Shown in pieces: positions 1 through 13,182 of a stretch of 64,000 nt of DNA. Under the pieces are notes generated by a model that did not search any database, was not told the DNA's origin, and worked only from the letters and a program-made list of their open reading frames with translations. How positions within the stretch are numbered: the first letter of the stretch is position 1; each line of letters begins with the position of its first letter. Source of the stretch: Letharia columbiana (lineage: Eukaryota; Ascomycota; Lecanoromycetes; Lecanorales; Parmeliaceae); the NCBI RefSeq assembly GCF_014066305.1, contig NW_023501085.1:207501-271500 (forward strand). Direction: 5' to 3'. The position numbers and the translations under genes were made by a program.

Positions 1-3000
1 CTTCTAAAAACTTCTCTTAAGAAATCTCTATCGAGACTCTTAATAATAATTCTTTATTAGACTTTTTATTATTAATATTATCTTATTCGCTAAGTTTATA
101 TAGTATTATAGTTAAAGAGATAATATTTTCTTTTATATTATCTAATAGTATAATAGTAAAATATATAATATTCTTAATATCTTTATTAAGATTATTATCT
201 TTAAGAATTATATAATATTAATAATAAATATAATCGTTATCCTTATTTTTAAATAGATCTTCTACTCGTCGAGTAAGATTATTAGATTTAATACTTTATT
301 TCCCTAAGCGATAAATAATATAAAAATTAAATTTAAAGAGAAACTTCGTCTATCTTACTTAATAAAAGTTAAATTATTTAAAAAATATAAAATATTATAA
401 AATCTTATAATCTAAAATAATTTTAATAGAATCCTCGATAGAAGTATTAGTTAACTTAAAATATTATTTCTTAAAGATCTATATTATAGCTATAAGTTCT
501 TTATTATAGATATTATAATTATATTCTATAGAAGATATTTTTTTAAAGAGAAATACTATAGATCTAAGTATTTTATCTTTATTTTCTTATAATAAAATAG
601 TAATAATTATAAAATTAGACGCGTTTATTTCTAGCTAAGTCTTTTTATTTAAATTAAAATAAATAAGTATAGAGATAGTAGTAAAAGCTTTCTTAAGTAT
701 TTCGAAAGCGAGTTATTTAAGATACTCTTAAGTCTATAAATAGATAAAATCTTTCTTCTATTAAGTATAAGTAAGATTCGTTAAAAATACGACGATTTTA
801 GAGTACTTTATAATAAACTTTTAATAGAAATTAGCGAATTCTAGAAATACTTATATATCTTTAATATATCTAGATTTCTTTTATTAAGTAATAGCCTTAA
901 TTTTTTTTATATTTATTTCTACTTCTTTCGTAGTAATAATTAATTCTAGATATTTAACTCTAATAATATAGAAATTATATTTATTAATATTAAGATAGAG
1001 ACTAGCTTATTAAAGTTTCTCTAATATCTTTTCTACGTATTAAATATATTTATCTTTAATATTACTATAGATAAGAATATCGTCTAAATAGATAATATAA
1101 AATATATTTAGATATTCGCGTAAGATATTATTAATAAATATTTAAAAAGTAATAAGGATATTATATAATTTGAAAGATATTATTATATATTCGAATAGAC
1201 TATATTAAGTAAGAAATACGATTTTTTTCTTATAATTCTTTTTTACTCTAATCTCGTTAAAAGTAACTATAATATCGAATTTATTATATATCTTCGCCGC
1301 GTATAGTTTAGCGAGAATCTTTTTAATTAATAAGAGAGTATTTTGATTAAAAATAGTAAGTGCGTTTAAAGCTTTATAGTTTATATATAGTCTAAGTCCT
1401 CTATCGAGTTTCTTTATAATTAGAATAAATATTATATAGAGAGAAGTACTTAATTTAATATAATCTTTTTCTAATATTTTATCGATATATTTCTTTATAA
1501 TTAATATCTAATCTCTAAAAAGTCTATAAGCCCTCTTTAATTGTAAAATAGCTTCTTTTTTAAGATATATTTTATAGTCGATAAAGTGATAAATAAAAAG
1601 TTTATTAGCTTTAATGAAATTCTAAATATCTAGCTATTTATAATATACTATAGAAACTTATTTCTATAGCTATTCTATAATCGAAGACTTCTTTCTTAGC
1701 TTATAAAAGAATTTTTTATAATCTTCTATTATAATAGCGACGACGTTAATAGTAAACTTCGCTTTCTTATTAATAAATTTAGAAAGTTATTTAAAGTTTT
1801 AAGATTATATAGTAATAACTTAATTCTCTAATTTTTTAATTATCTTAATAAAGATATAGATAAAAATCTTTACTATATTCTTTTTTTTAAATATAATCTT
1901 TACTATATAATTTAAGTTCTTTTTTAAAAATTTATTATTACTCTAGATAATAATAAGTTTATTATATAATAAATAGTTAAATATATAATAATCTAAATTA
2001 AGTATAATAATTTTAAATCTAAAAAATATATAAGAATTATACTATTCTAGTTATAATATTTCTAGAATAATATTAAATTATTTTAATAAGATAATTAAGT
2101 ATTAAAGTTCTTCTATATAATCTTCTAAAATAAGTTTTATTAAGACTATATATATAATATTAAAAATAAAATCAAATTTATTATTAATTAATTATAATCT
2201 ATAGAGTTATATTAATACTACTTTAAATAGCTTATTTATTTTAATAAAAGATATATCTATAAAGCTTAATATTAAAGCTTTAATATTCGAAAGATAATTA
2301 ATTTTAATCTATTCTATTAATATAATAGTTTTCTTATAAAAGTTTAATTAACGTTTATTTTATAAAGAGGCTTTAATAATAATAATATACGCGAATAGAG
2401 AGATAAAAGCGAGTATTCTTTTTATTTCTAACTCTTTAATTCTTATATATAAAGCTTCTAAATCTCTAGCGATAACTTAACTAAAGATATTTAATTTTTC
2501 GATTCTTATAATAATTCGATAGAGATATTTTTTTTAATATTAACGGCTTTTAGAATTATATTAACTTATTCTTTTATTAATAAATCTATATTCTTATATA
2601 GAATACTATTATCGCTAAAATAATATCTAATCTTTAGATATTTAAAATATCTATCTTCTTTTCGAATTCTATCTATTAATAATTTAAAATACTTATATTT
2701 TTATATATTAAAATTTTCGATAGTAGTATTATTATTTCTTTTAGTAGAGAAAGTATTACGTTAATTATTCGAGAGAATAAAGTTCTTATTAATTTTATTA
2801 GTCTCTTTCTTACTCTTTAAGTCTAATATATTATTAATAATCTAAAGATTTATATTTAGTATTTATAAAAAAATAACTAATTCTTAAAAAGTATTAAAAG
2901 GTTATTCTAAAATTCGATATCTTAGATATATAAAGATTAGTTATTTTAGATTAAATATCTTATAAATATTAATAAATCTTAAGAGAGTGATAGTTATAGA

Positions 3001-3607
3001 GAATCGTACGTAGAAGTTCTTAAACGATTTCTTCTTATCTATTACTCTTATATTAAATTTAGAATTAAATATCTTAATATTCGATTTAATAATCTTATTA
3101 TACGTTTCGAATATATTATCTAATTTATTAATTATTTCTTAAATAATTTAATATAAGTCTAAGATATCTTTATTTATTTTTATTTTAATAATATTATAAA
3201 TAGTAAACTTATAATAATCTTATATATAATCGATTTTCTTAAGTTTAATAAGAAAGATTATAGCGCTTTATCTAAATTTCGCTTTAAGATATTAATATTA
3301 GTTATCTCACTTAATTTAATTATTAATATTATAAAAATTCGAGATATCGAAGTATTATTTATTTAATTCTATATTCTCTACGTAATTCGTAATAGAGATA
3401 TAGTATAAGTTTCGATAAATACTATTAATAGAAATACTCGACTAATAAGATATAGATATAATCTCTATATCTTTTTATTAAAGTTTTTTAAATTAGCTAA
3501 TATATAAGATTATTACTTTTTTAACTATTACTCTTTACACTTTAAGTCTTACTTAAGTTTCTTATTTTCTTTAATAAATTCTATAATATTAATACGATAT
3601 CTATTAT
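1..3607 (-). mobile_element. Outer Ty3/Gypsy retrotransposon, RIP-degraded, cut by window start
   Basis: Read on the minus strand, this is the gag-to-RNase H part of a Ty3/Gypsy element. Integrase and the 3' LTR would lie left of the window. At 3608 it is interrupted by a second, complete Gypsy element, and its 5' part probably resumes at 10755. There is no intact reading frame. Domains are recognisable only by following the original frame through RIP stop codons, and the gag part (about 2.6-3.6 kb) is assigned mainly by position. Confidence 0.8.
300..1650 (-). pseudogene. Gypsy pol remnant: reverse transcriptase and RNase H
   Basis: On the minus strand the reverse transcriptase fingers are visible at about 1370-1430, with KKLDRGLRLYINYKALN matching the Gypsy pattern K-x2-D-G-x-LR-x-CVDYRALN. 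The palm follows at about 1240-1310 (KFDIIVTFNEIRV). The catalytic YLDD is intact at about 1078-1092, in the context IYLDDILIYS. RNase H follows to the left at about 430-630: EINASNF corresponds to the DAS catalytic motif and YNYNIYNKELIAI to the second motif. A trailing connection segment lies near 300-420. Stop codons interrupt every domain, so the protein is dead. The family call is firm; the exact lineage is not. Confidence 0.85.
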
Positions 3608-3612
3608 ATAAA
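3608..3612. repeat. Target-site duplication ATAAA (partner at 10750-10754)
   Basis: Five identical bases directly flank the two LTR ends, the duplication size typical of Ty3/Gypsy integrase. The match fixes the element ends to the base, although ATAAA is a common word in such AT-rich DNA. Confidence 0.75.
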
Positions 3613-3887
3613 TGTGAGAGCGTAGTTTACTAGCGATTAGCTAGCGAACATAGACTATAAAAGACGTAATATCGTTATAGAATTTAATAGTATATTTAAT
3701 AGTAGAACTAATCTCTAAGAAATATTAAAACTTCGAGATATACGAAGTAGATCTATATTCGCCAAGCCCCTAGATATATAGAATATATTATTAAAACTAA
3801 ACTCTAAAAGAGACTCTAACGTAATATATGCGATATCGACGTCTTAACGTAAGTAGCGCTAAGGTCTATAACGCATTAGATCTAATA
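3613..3887 (-). repeat. 3' LTR of the nested Gypsy element
   Basis: The sequence from TGTGAGAGCGTAG to TCTAATA aligns base for base with 10474-10749, and most differences are G/A or C/T as RIP predicts. In element orientation it ends in CA, the canonical LTR end. Confidence 0.9.
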
Positions 3888-5149
3888 ATTATCTTTTCTT
3901 TTAAGCTCTAATTCTTAGACGTCTAAGTAAAGATAGAATATTTATTAAAAAACCTTTAAACTCTAATAGAGAAATAAGAGAAAAGAGTTAATCTATTAAG
4001 GTTATAATATTATTTTAATAACGCGATAAAATTAACTCTTACGCGTCGTAGACGCGTTATTAATATATTATATAATAATATTAATACTATTTTCGAGAAT
4101 AATATTACTTCTATAATATTAATTAATAATAATCTATAATAAGTCGACGCGCTTAGTATTGGCGTTTCTATAGCGCTAGTTAATAGCCCTTATAGCGAAT
4201 AATATTAGATTTAAAAACTTATAATAAACTCTCGAAAACTTAGTAGATAAAAGAAGAGAGAAGAGTTTCTCTATAAATAACGTTATTTTTATAGTATATT
4301 ACGTTTATAGCGAAGTAACGTAATAATAATCTTTATTATAGAGATTCGAAGGGAGTAATTAATAAAGTAATATATTCGCGATAACGCTCTTAATTATTAA
4401 TTAATAATAATAGTAGAAATAATAATAATAGCTAGGCGACGCGACTCTATAGATAATAGCAAAATATTATCGCGTCGCTACTATCTATATTACTAGATAC
4501 TACTTACTAGTAATAGCGCTATAATAAAGAATATAAAAATTCTTTTCGAATTATTTATTTTTATTCTTCGTAACTTTTAACGCCTCTCTTATAAGTGCTT
4601 ACTCTAATGCTATAACGTCGATATTAATACTAATATAAGTATAGTATATCTTATTATATTAGCAATCTACTTCTCTTTATTATAAGTATCTTATTATTAT
4701 TAATTATATCGATATATAGACTAATAATTTTATAGTATTCTTTTTTAATAATAATAATAACTTTAATAATAAGTGTATAGTCGCTTTATAGACGCGACTA
4801 CTAACTCTTAACTATTTCTATTATTATCGCTTTATATACGTATCTACTAATAAGTTCTAGTATTTAATTTATTATATAGAACTTACTTTTATTAAGATAA
4901 TAATTTATATATTTAAAATAAGTCTCTCTTCTATAATAACTATAAGATTAAAAGACGTAATATTAGTCGCTATATTAAAATCCCTCTATACCTTTAAACG
5001 TAGATAAAAAAATTAATATAACGCTATTATCGCGCTAAATAATCTTAGAAACTATCTTATCGATAAGCTAAGCTTAATAAAAAGATTACTTAATAGCGTA
5101 AATTATAAGAATATATAATAGTAATAACTTCGATTATCTCTATTATAAT

Positions 5150-5430
5150 TATAGATCTTTAAGACTAACTTATAATAATATATAAGCGTATAGAGAAATT
5201 AGAGGGAATAAACGAGTTATTAAAGAAGAAGCTCGAGAGCCTTTATTAGTATATAACGAACGTCGATAGATATTAATATAAAGACTATACTTTAATTATC
5301 TCCTTATTAGAGAACTAGATTAATAAACTCGACTTAAGATCTAATACTAAGATAGTAGAGAATACTTAAATAACGATCTTTTTTTAATAATAGCGCTAAT
5401 ATAAGATTCTTAGATAGTTCTTTAATAGCT
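5150..5430 (+). pseudogene. Coding-like stretch on the strand opposite to the Gypsy genes
   Basis: Between integrase and the 3' LTR of the nested element there are about 1.7 kb not explained by gag-pol. One plus-strand frame here reads like charged, leucine-rich protein with helical character (for example KLEGINELLKKKLESLY, then IISLLENQINKLDLRSN), with only RIP-type stops. It could be an additional antisense ORF, which some retrotransposons carry, or a captured fragment. No known domain was recognised. Confidence 0.3.
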
Positions 5431-6299
5431 ATCTTAGATAAAAATATATCTATATTAATAGTATATATCTTAATATAATAAATTCTCTCTATAGTAGAGT
5501 TTAGTAGATAACTAAATAATATAATTATTTTATTAACTTATATCTTAATAGTAGTAAGTATAGAGGAGTATATACGTAGTATAAATATTATCTAAAAATA
5601 TATCTAATTTAATTAATAATTATATCTTATTTTATCGCCTTTACTTACTCGTCGTTAATTTATATAATTAATCGAGCTCTTTAATAATAAGAGACTTATT
5701 ATTTATTATTTAATACTTTTATTTATTACTTATTTATTTATAAGCTTAAATTAGCTCGCTAGTATTAATAAGTTTATTATCTAATAGTTATTAATTATAC
5801 TCTTCGCCTTAACTAGTCTATTTAATTTTATATTAAATATCTTTCTTATACTTAATCTTATTAATAATTTCTTTAACTTTTTAAAGCTTATTATTATTAA
5901 TAAAATCGAAGACTTATATAAAGACTTTCGCTACGTTATTATAATCGCGAAAATAATAAGACTTAAGTAACGATATATAAAAGATATTATAAATTTTATA
6001 TATCGAGGATAGAAGTAAGCGATATATCTACGCCTCTATCTTATCTATAATTCGAAATAATTCTACGAATTTATAAGATAACTTCTTATTTAGATATTTT
6101 TACTTTAGATTCTTAGTCGCTAGTATTACTAAATCGCTTATCTTATAGCTTTAGAGCTAATACGTTTTATTATAATACTTAGACTAAATTATAACCGCGC
6201 TATAAAGACGCTTTATTATCTTATTTCTTAATGCTTATAACTTCTTTATCTTATTATTTATAGCGAGTATCTCCCCCTCGATAAAGTTATTCTTAATCT

Positions 6300-8900
6300 C
6301 TTAACGAATTTTAGAATAATATTCATATATTAGAAAGAATAATATCGTTTTAATAAAGGAATATTAATTATTTATATAAGCGAACTCTATTATTAGTAGT
6401 TATTTTATCTAAATATTTTACTTATTATTAGCGAATACGTATAAGAAGTATTTTAGCATCTAATTTTATCGCTTAGTCTATTCGTCGATTTATAAATAAA
6501 AGACGATACTTAAGCGCTATTTAATTTTAAAATAGAAGTAAATAGCGAATTAGAAGCTATTAATAAATATAGAGCCTCTATTATTAATAATATCGTTTAA
6601 TATATTATAGCGATATACTATTTCGAAATAAAATACTTTTATTAGCTAAGCGACATCGATTATAGTAGATATAGAAATATATCTTATTATTTTTATAAAT
6701 CGATTTACTATAACTAGAATAGTATTATAGATAATATTCTTATACTTACTCGCTAGTAAGTCGATAATAAAATCTATAGAAATTTTCTTTTATAGCTTAA
6801 TAGCGATAGAAAGCGAGCTTAACTCGTTATATAAACGATGTCGCGAAGCTTTAATTCGCTAATAAACGTTATATATCTTAATATAGTTAATAACTTATTT
6901 TAGACTTTCGTTTTAATAATATTTACGAGTAAGTAGCTTATACGTCTTCGCAGCGCCAAAGTATTTTAATAACGAATTATTATAATATTTACTAATAAGC
7001 TCTTTTCTTAAAATTTTATCTCTAGAAATATAAAGGTAATTATTATATCTTAATAGTTTTTTAAAGTCTAAGATTTATACTTAATTACGTACGCGACGCT
7101 TAACTACTAGCTTATTAATATTAGTTCGAAAAGAGCTTATCTAATTATTATAAACTTATAGATCTTAAATTAATATTTTTATTAGCCTTTAAAATACGTT
7201 ATAAGTAATCTCTTATATAATCTTAGACTTTCAGCTTTCTTTTAGAAATAATTATCTAGACGTTAATAATACGAAATACGAGCGCTATCGCTACTATAAC
7301 CTTCTTATCTCTTTATAACTACTTATCGCTAGTCTAAAATACGAGTTTATTCTATAATATCGATAAAAGTTTAATATTTAACGGCGAAGTTTTTTTATAA
7401 TTAGAACGTTGCGATAGCGGGTTAATAGAATTTAATTTATCTATTTAATAAAAAATCTTAAAGTTATAAATAGCTAACTTTAGCGTCTAACGAGCTTACC
7501 TAGAGTTTAATTTCTTCTATTTTATAAAGTCTTTAAAGTTATTATAATTCGTTAGAATCTTAATATAAAACGTACTACCTTCTAGATAGTAATATTATTA
7601 CTTTATAAACACTACGATAATAAATAGCTTTTAATTATAGATCTTATAGTTTTACTCTATAGAAATTATTTTCCTAGATTAGAATATTATTAATTATTAA
7701 TAGTTATTTTTATTTAGTTATAAAAGTATAATTTCTATATTAAAGTTAGAAGCGTCGATTTTAAAATATAGCTTTAAATTTAGATTATAGTAATGTAGAA
7801 ATAGCGTAGTTATAAAAGTGCTTCGAAGCTATTAAAACGCTAGCTCAGCGCTATCTATTTACTCTAGCGATCTAAATTTCTTACTATTTTTACTTTCTTT
7901 AAGTAAGTTAGTAAATAGCGTTATTATACTAAAATAGCTATAGATAAATCATTAATAGAAATTAATAAAGTCTAAAAAGACTTATATATTTTAATAACTT
8001 TTTAATTTTAGCTACTTCTTAATAGTAGCGACATATTTCTAGTCTATTACGATATCTTCGATAAATATAATAAACTCTAGAAACTTAACTCATTTAATAT
8101 AGAATTAATACTTTTTTAAATTAATATATAGTTGAAACTAATATAAACGCTTAAATACTTACTTAATATATCGTTAATACTCCGCTAAATTAGCACTATA
8201 AATTAGAATATTATTTAAATATATTACATATATTATATTTACTAGATTTATAAAAACTCTATTAATATATACTTAAAAAGTTATTAATATATTAACGAGT
8301 TTAAAAGATATAACTAAATATTCGAAGTAGCCGTAATAACTGCGGAACGCTATTTTCCACTTATCATCTTCTTTAATTCGAATTTAATAATAGATATTCT
8401 TAAGATCTAGCTTTATAAAGACTTTAATCTTATATAAGTGATCTAGAATCTTAGTAATTAGAAGTAGCGAATATCGATTTTTTATAATTATTATATTTAA
8501 ACCTCGATAATTAACGTAAAGATAAAGTCCCTTATTCTTTTTAGAAATAAAAAGAATTAATACTTCGACTAAGAAAGTTAAATAGTAAATTTAATTTTTC
8601 TAAAGAAAGTTCTTTAGATAGCGCCGTAGCTCCGCTAACTTCGTTTAAGATAAATTATATAAGAAACTATATAATAACTTCTTATCGCTCTTAATCTTAA
8701 TAATATAATCTCTCTACTTAAGCGTAAATAAGATCTCTACTTTTTTATTAAAAAAAATATTATTAAACTCTAATAACTTCTAAGAAAGCTTTAAGCTACA
8801 CTCGTTTTTTCGGTTCGCTTCGCGCTATCGCGATATATACGATTATAAATATATTTAGCTTCTATTTAATAATTTAAATAAATTTAGCTAGTTCTTTAAT
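6300..8900 (-). pseudogene. Gypsy pol remnant: RT, RNase H and integrase
   Basis: On the minus strand, reverse transcriptase is seen near 8470-8530 (LYLYVNYRGLN, the CVDYRxLN motif). The catalytic YLDD near 8200-8215 has become YLNN, both changes explicable by G-to-A. RNase H follows near 7640-7760 (KIDASNF, then E-x-NYKIYN-x-KL). The integrase core is near 6640-6840 (ISIDFIIDLLASKYKN, then ILVIVNRFIKI), matching the D-F-IVDLP and VDRFTK motifs. Many stops are present, so the gene is inactive. Confidence 0.85.
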
Positions 8901-9349
8901 CTATAGTTTATTAGTATTAATTTTAAATTATTATTACTTTATCGCTAAGTTTAATAATACTTATAATTAACTTAACTTAGATATATTTAATACGATATTA
9001 AAACCTTTTTAGTTAATAATATAGAAGAGTATATTATACTTTTTACTTTAACTTTAACTATCTACTAATTAATAATTTAGCTAATACGCGTTATAGTAAT
9101 ATATACTTTAATTACTTAGCGCTTTCGATTACGATAAAATAGCGTTATAAGATTTTAAGTCTTATTAAACTATAAACTTTTATAAAATTAAATTAATATA
9201 CGCTTTAGTATTAAGTAAAGTAACGAGTTACCTCTATTTACTTTAAAGCTTTATCTACCCCTTTATAAAAATAGAAGAAATTATCTCTATTAATTATCAT
9301 TTTTACCTCGCTTCTAAGACGATTATAAGATTAGATCTTTTTTTATTAA

Positions 9350-10300
9350 TACTACGCCGATATAGACTATAGATAATTTATCGAGATCTAAATACTTAGA
9401 TATCTAATAATCCTATTTATTATAATAAAAATAACTATTCTTCTTATAGTTAGAGTTAAAGAATTCGACTTTATACTTTATATTATCGTCTTAAATACGC
9501 GCTATATAAGCGTCGCCGTTTAGAGTTAATTTAGACTTCGAAATTTAATTCTTTAAAAACTTATCCTTAGCGAATCCTCTTAAAGACTTCGAATAAAAAC
9601 CGTCGCCGAAGCGTATATATTCTAAAATCTTTTTCTATATAATAGCCTAAGTAAGAATTTCTTTTTATTATTTTAATATACTATTAATACTTAGAATTTT
9701 ATTCTTAAACTCTAATCTAAACTTAGCTAAGAAGAAATTAACTTAATATTTCTTAGAAAATAAGATTATATAAGCCTCTAGCTTCTTTAGATAAATCTTA
9801 AAAATAGATATCTTCTAATCGAAGCGTTATTTAATCTTCTCTCACTTTTCGTAGATAAGAAGATAGCGGTTTATTAGATTCGCTATTAAATTAAATAAAA
9901 ACTACTTAAAGAATTCGAAAGTTATATTTCTTAGACTATAGATTTAATAGTATTTATATTATTAGATATTAAGATTATCTTTTAAGAATTATATATAATA
10001 GATAATTCTTAATTAATTAATAGTAAAATACTTAGAACTTATAAGAAACTTAATTTCGACTTCGCAGAATTAGCGTAGATACTCTTTCTTACTAATACTC
10101 TTATAAGAATATATTCTTTTAGAGCGAAGTATTTTTATTTTAATTAATATATTCGCTAGAGACGCGATAGTAATTAATATAAATAAGCTCTCGCTAATTA
10201 TAGACGATAAGCTAGCATTATAAAGCTCGCGATTACGAGTCTTTAATATAATTAATTCTTATTCTTATTTTAAGCGACAATTTTCGACCTTAGTAATTAT
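9350..10300 (-). pseudogene. Gypsy gag remnant
   Basis: In element orientation this lies just inside the 5' LTR and reads like Gag capsid sequence with many RIP stops: EVEIKFLI-x-SKYF, then N-x-LSSFYLI in a typical capsid layout, then a region rich in K, L and E. The gag call rests mostly on position upstream of pol and on the general pattern, not on a zinc knuckle, which I could not find. Confidence 0.55.
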
Positions 10301-10473
10301 AAGACGTTCTTTTATAATAAGATCTTTTACTAATAAGAAATTCTCGAACTTATTATCGACGCTATAGCGGCTCTTAATATTATCTTTATTTTTTATTATA
10401 TAATCTAGAGATAAATCTAATATCGTAATAATAATAATAAGTCTTTTTCTTTAAAAGATAGAGAGATTAAAAC

Positions 10474-10749
10474 TATAAAGGCGTAGTTTACTAGCGATTA
10501 ACTAGTAAATATAGACTATAAAAGACGTAATATTATTATAAAGTTTAATAGTATATTTAATAGTAGAACTAATCTCTAAAGAATATTAAAACTCTAAGAT
10601 ATATAAAGTAGACCTATATTCGTTAAGCCCCTAGATATATAGATTATATTATTAAAATTAAATTCTAAAAAGAAACTCTAATGTAATATATACGATGTCG
10701 ACGCCTTAGCGTAAGTAGCGCTAAGGCCTATAACGCATCAGGCCTAATA
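10474..10749 (-). repeat. 5' LTR of the nested Gypsy element
   Basis: Direct-repeat partner of 3613-3887. The outer TGTGAGAG of the other copy has become TATAAAGG here, consistent mainly with G-to-A changes. The same motif near the opposite end (GTAAGTAGCGCTAAGG) is unchanged in both copies. Confidence 0.9.
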
Positions 10750-10754
10750 ATAAA

Positions 10755-11628
10755 CCTCGAAGTCTATTATTAATTTCTCGCTTATAAAATAATTAGCTAT
10801 TGCTATTACTTAGCTAGATAATAATTATTAATATCTTTATCTTAATATAAGCGATATTCTAATTAAATTATTTATTTTATTATTAAAGTACTTTAATATT
10901 ATAATTAATAATTCGAAAGCTCTCTATTAAAGTCTTTAATTTATTATATTAAATATTAGAAGTATTAATAGCGCTTTCTATAAAATTCTATAAATTAATA
11001 ATAAATATAAAGATTATAATAAACTTTTCTTTAATAATATTTATAAATTATACTTCGATATAATTTAAATTAAATTCGATAGTATATCTTCTAGAGATAG
11101 AATGTTTTCTTTTATATTATATAAATAATATAGTAATATTTAAAATCTTTTTATCGAAGTTCTCGAGTTCTTCTAGATAATAATATATCTATAACTTATC
11201 TATAACGATTTAACTTTATATATTATCTAAATTTAGAATTAATAAGTTTACTAATATTAAGCTAGTAAGAGTATAAAGAAAATTTAGTCTAAAGTTTATT
11301 TCTTTTAATATATTAAAGATATTTATTTTCTTTAGATTCTTATTTAATCTAACTAGATTAGCCTTTATATAAATAAAAGACTTTCTTTTAAATAATCTTT
11401 TAAGTAGTAAGCTTCTTTAGCTATAACTATTAATTTCTTAATAATATATTTTTTTTTAATTATATATTTAGTATAACTAGTAAATAAGTCGCTATCGCTT
11501 TAAAAGAAAGATAGATAATATTATATTAAAGACTTAATAATATATATAATAACTTTATATTATAGTATAAAGAGAATACTATCTATATAGGATTATTATA
11601 AGTATATAGACTTTATAGTAAGATAGAA
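10755..11628 (-). mobile_element. Probable continuation of the outer Gypsy element
   Basis: This RIP-saturated sequence lies right of the nested insertion. Minus-strand reading gives lysine- and leucine-rich stretches but no diagnostic motif. Because the nested element has a perfect target duplication, this DNA must have been contiguous with 1-3607 before insertion. It is therefore best read as the 5' part (gag leader or LTR) of the outer element. The outer LTR cannot be confirmed because its partner lies outside the window. Confidence 0.55.
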
Positions 11629-13030
11629 AGGCCGAAAGGCCTTGGCACGCTAAGTTCAATTGGGCCATAACACAAGTAAGGTCGTAAGGTCATTGGAACC
11701 GTGACAATGGAACACCAATCGCCGGTCTCCTCGATCTATACCATCAACGAGGTCCGCTGGACCTAAGCTATGCTCCAGCCTCCCTTTCAGAATATTCCAA
11801 CCGGTAAGCATCGTATTGTCGTCGAACCAGTCAGAGTGTTTCATGGTTTTCATGCCCTTCCTTATCTCAAACTGCGTGAACCCGAGCATTACCACTACCG
11901 TCGTCAAGGTGGTGAGGTGTGCACTCTCTGTAAACACTTGTTCAATCTAAAGAGGTGATGAGTAATAGGAGCGAACGGGTGGAAAGTCCCGTACTCGACG
12001 GTGATGAGACATTCACGCTTGAGATCGGCAAGTGCCAGAACTGCCAGAAGATGGGCAGTAATGCAGCGTACTCCCAGGCCCGAAGGAAACGTGGAGATGG
12101 AAGTTCTGAAAACGCTTCAATTCTCGTGGAAAGAAAGAGTCTCGAGCACCATAATCGGAAAGGCTTAATCACCTTGATTCGACAGACTCCTTCGCGATAC
12201 AAGCGCTCTGTAGCTTCGTGAGCTGTCTTGATGTATGTAGGTTGGTAAGATCGCCAGCTCTGAAGAAATAGGCACAGGCGTCGTCGCGAGTCTCAGGTGG
12301 GAGAAAGAGAGTAAGGGGCTTGTGATGAGAGCCTTGGTCTGTTGGTTGTCACGGTGCCAGAAGCATGAGTTCCAGTTGAAGCCATGATGCTGAGCTTTAT
12401 CTCGTTATTGTTGCAGAGTGCAATGCTCGGAAACTTTCAGGTCTTTGGATATGGAGAGCAGTCCACAGACGTTACTCCCTGAAAGTCTCGAGCACTGCAA
12501 AATTTATGCGAAGTGTTGAGCTTCGAGCCTACTTTATTGTAACACATGTGCACGTCCGAGACCTGGTAAGCTCTAGCGCGGGAAGAGGATGCGTTAAAGG
12601 AACAGGAAGCTCAATGCCAATGGTCTTAAGAGCGTCCATCTAATCTAGCGGGGGAGAAGAAAAGTGTTAGAGAAAGACACGGAGTCGAAAGCTCGCGGCG
12701 TCGTATACCTCGTTTGATCTAGTGCTTACAACACAAGTGTCGAAAGTGGACAAGATGTCCAACACTTCTGCTGTCAGTCTGAGGGCGCTTTGTCGCTGTT
12801 GAATTCCGTGTTTTCCTTTCACCCTATAATGCTCTCCTCGCGCTCAGTCGTCCGCCTTTGATACGTCCTCATCAAACACAAAATCAAATCGATATTTTCA
12901 ACACAGTCAGTTTTGAACATCGCCAGTCTTGAATTCCGTGTTTCCTTTCATCTCATCTCTCTCTCTCTCTCTGCTGCATTATGTTGTACAGGTGTCAGAT
13001 GATCTCTGACTCAGCGAGCGCCTGGGGGAA
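11629..13030. other. Balanced-composition DNA without a supportable gene
   Basis: There are short open frames on both strands (11656-12221) but none with recognisable domains, clear splice sites or coding pattern. A phrase TTGAATTCCGTGTTT followed by CCTTTCA occurs twice (about 12798 and 12927), and a CT microsatellite lies at about 12955-12973. Diverged relatives of the 13-kb repeat may begin near 12660. Confidence 0.5.
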
Positions 13031-13182
13031 ATATTGTGTTAAAACGATATTCAACGCTCATGATCAAGAAACCTCTACTGAGTCTAGCGTAGCGCTTAGG
13101 GGGAGATTTTGTGTTAAAACGAGATTCAACGCTCATGCTCACGAAACCCCTATTGAGTTTAGCGTAGCGCTTGTGGGGAAAG

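Larger units (their letters stand above)
3613..10749 (-). mobile_element. Complete nested Ty3/Gypsy LTR retrotransposon, RIP-degraded
   Basis: The element is 7137 bp, bounded by two direct LTRs (3613-3887 and 10474-10749) and a perfect 5-bp duplication ATAAA at 3608-3612 and 10750-10754. Its order on the minus strand is gag (about 10.3-9.3 kb), reverse transcriptase, RNase H, integrase, then 3' LTR, which is the Ty3/Gypsy order. A purine-rich tract, the complement of about 3889-3908, sits directly inside the 3' LTR as expected for the polypurine tract. It inserted into the outer Gypsy element. No primer-binding site could be read, probably because of RIP. Confidence 0.9.
1..11628. other. AT-rich, RIP-saturated transposon block
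   Basis: The dinucleotides CA and TG are almost absent while CG persists, and open frames are shattered by TAA and TAG. This is what RIP, the C-to-T mutation of duplicated DNA in sexual ascomycetes with a preference for CpA, leaves behind. The block ends abruptly near 11628, where CA, TG and GC-balanced sequence return within a few bases. Everything legible inside is retrotransposon sequence; no host gene was found. The left edge lies outside the window. Confidence 0.95.

Noticed and set aside
90..170. LTR of the outer Gypsy element at the left edge (AGAGATAATATTTTCTTTTA, compare 11090)
   Set aside because: RNase H lies directly beside it and integrase is still missing, so an LTR here would need a deletion; the similarity is short and AT-rich.
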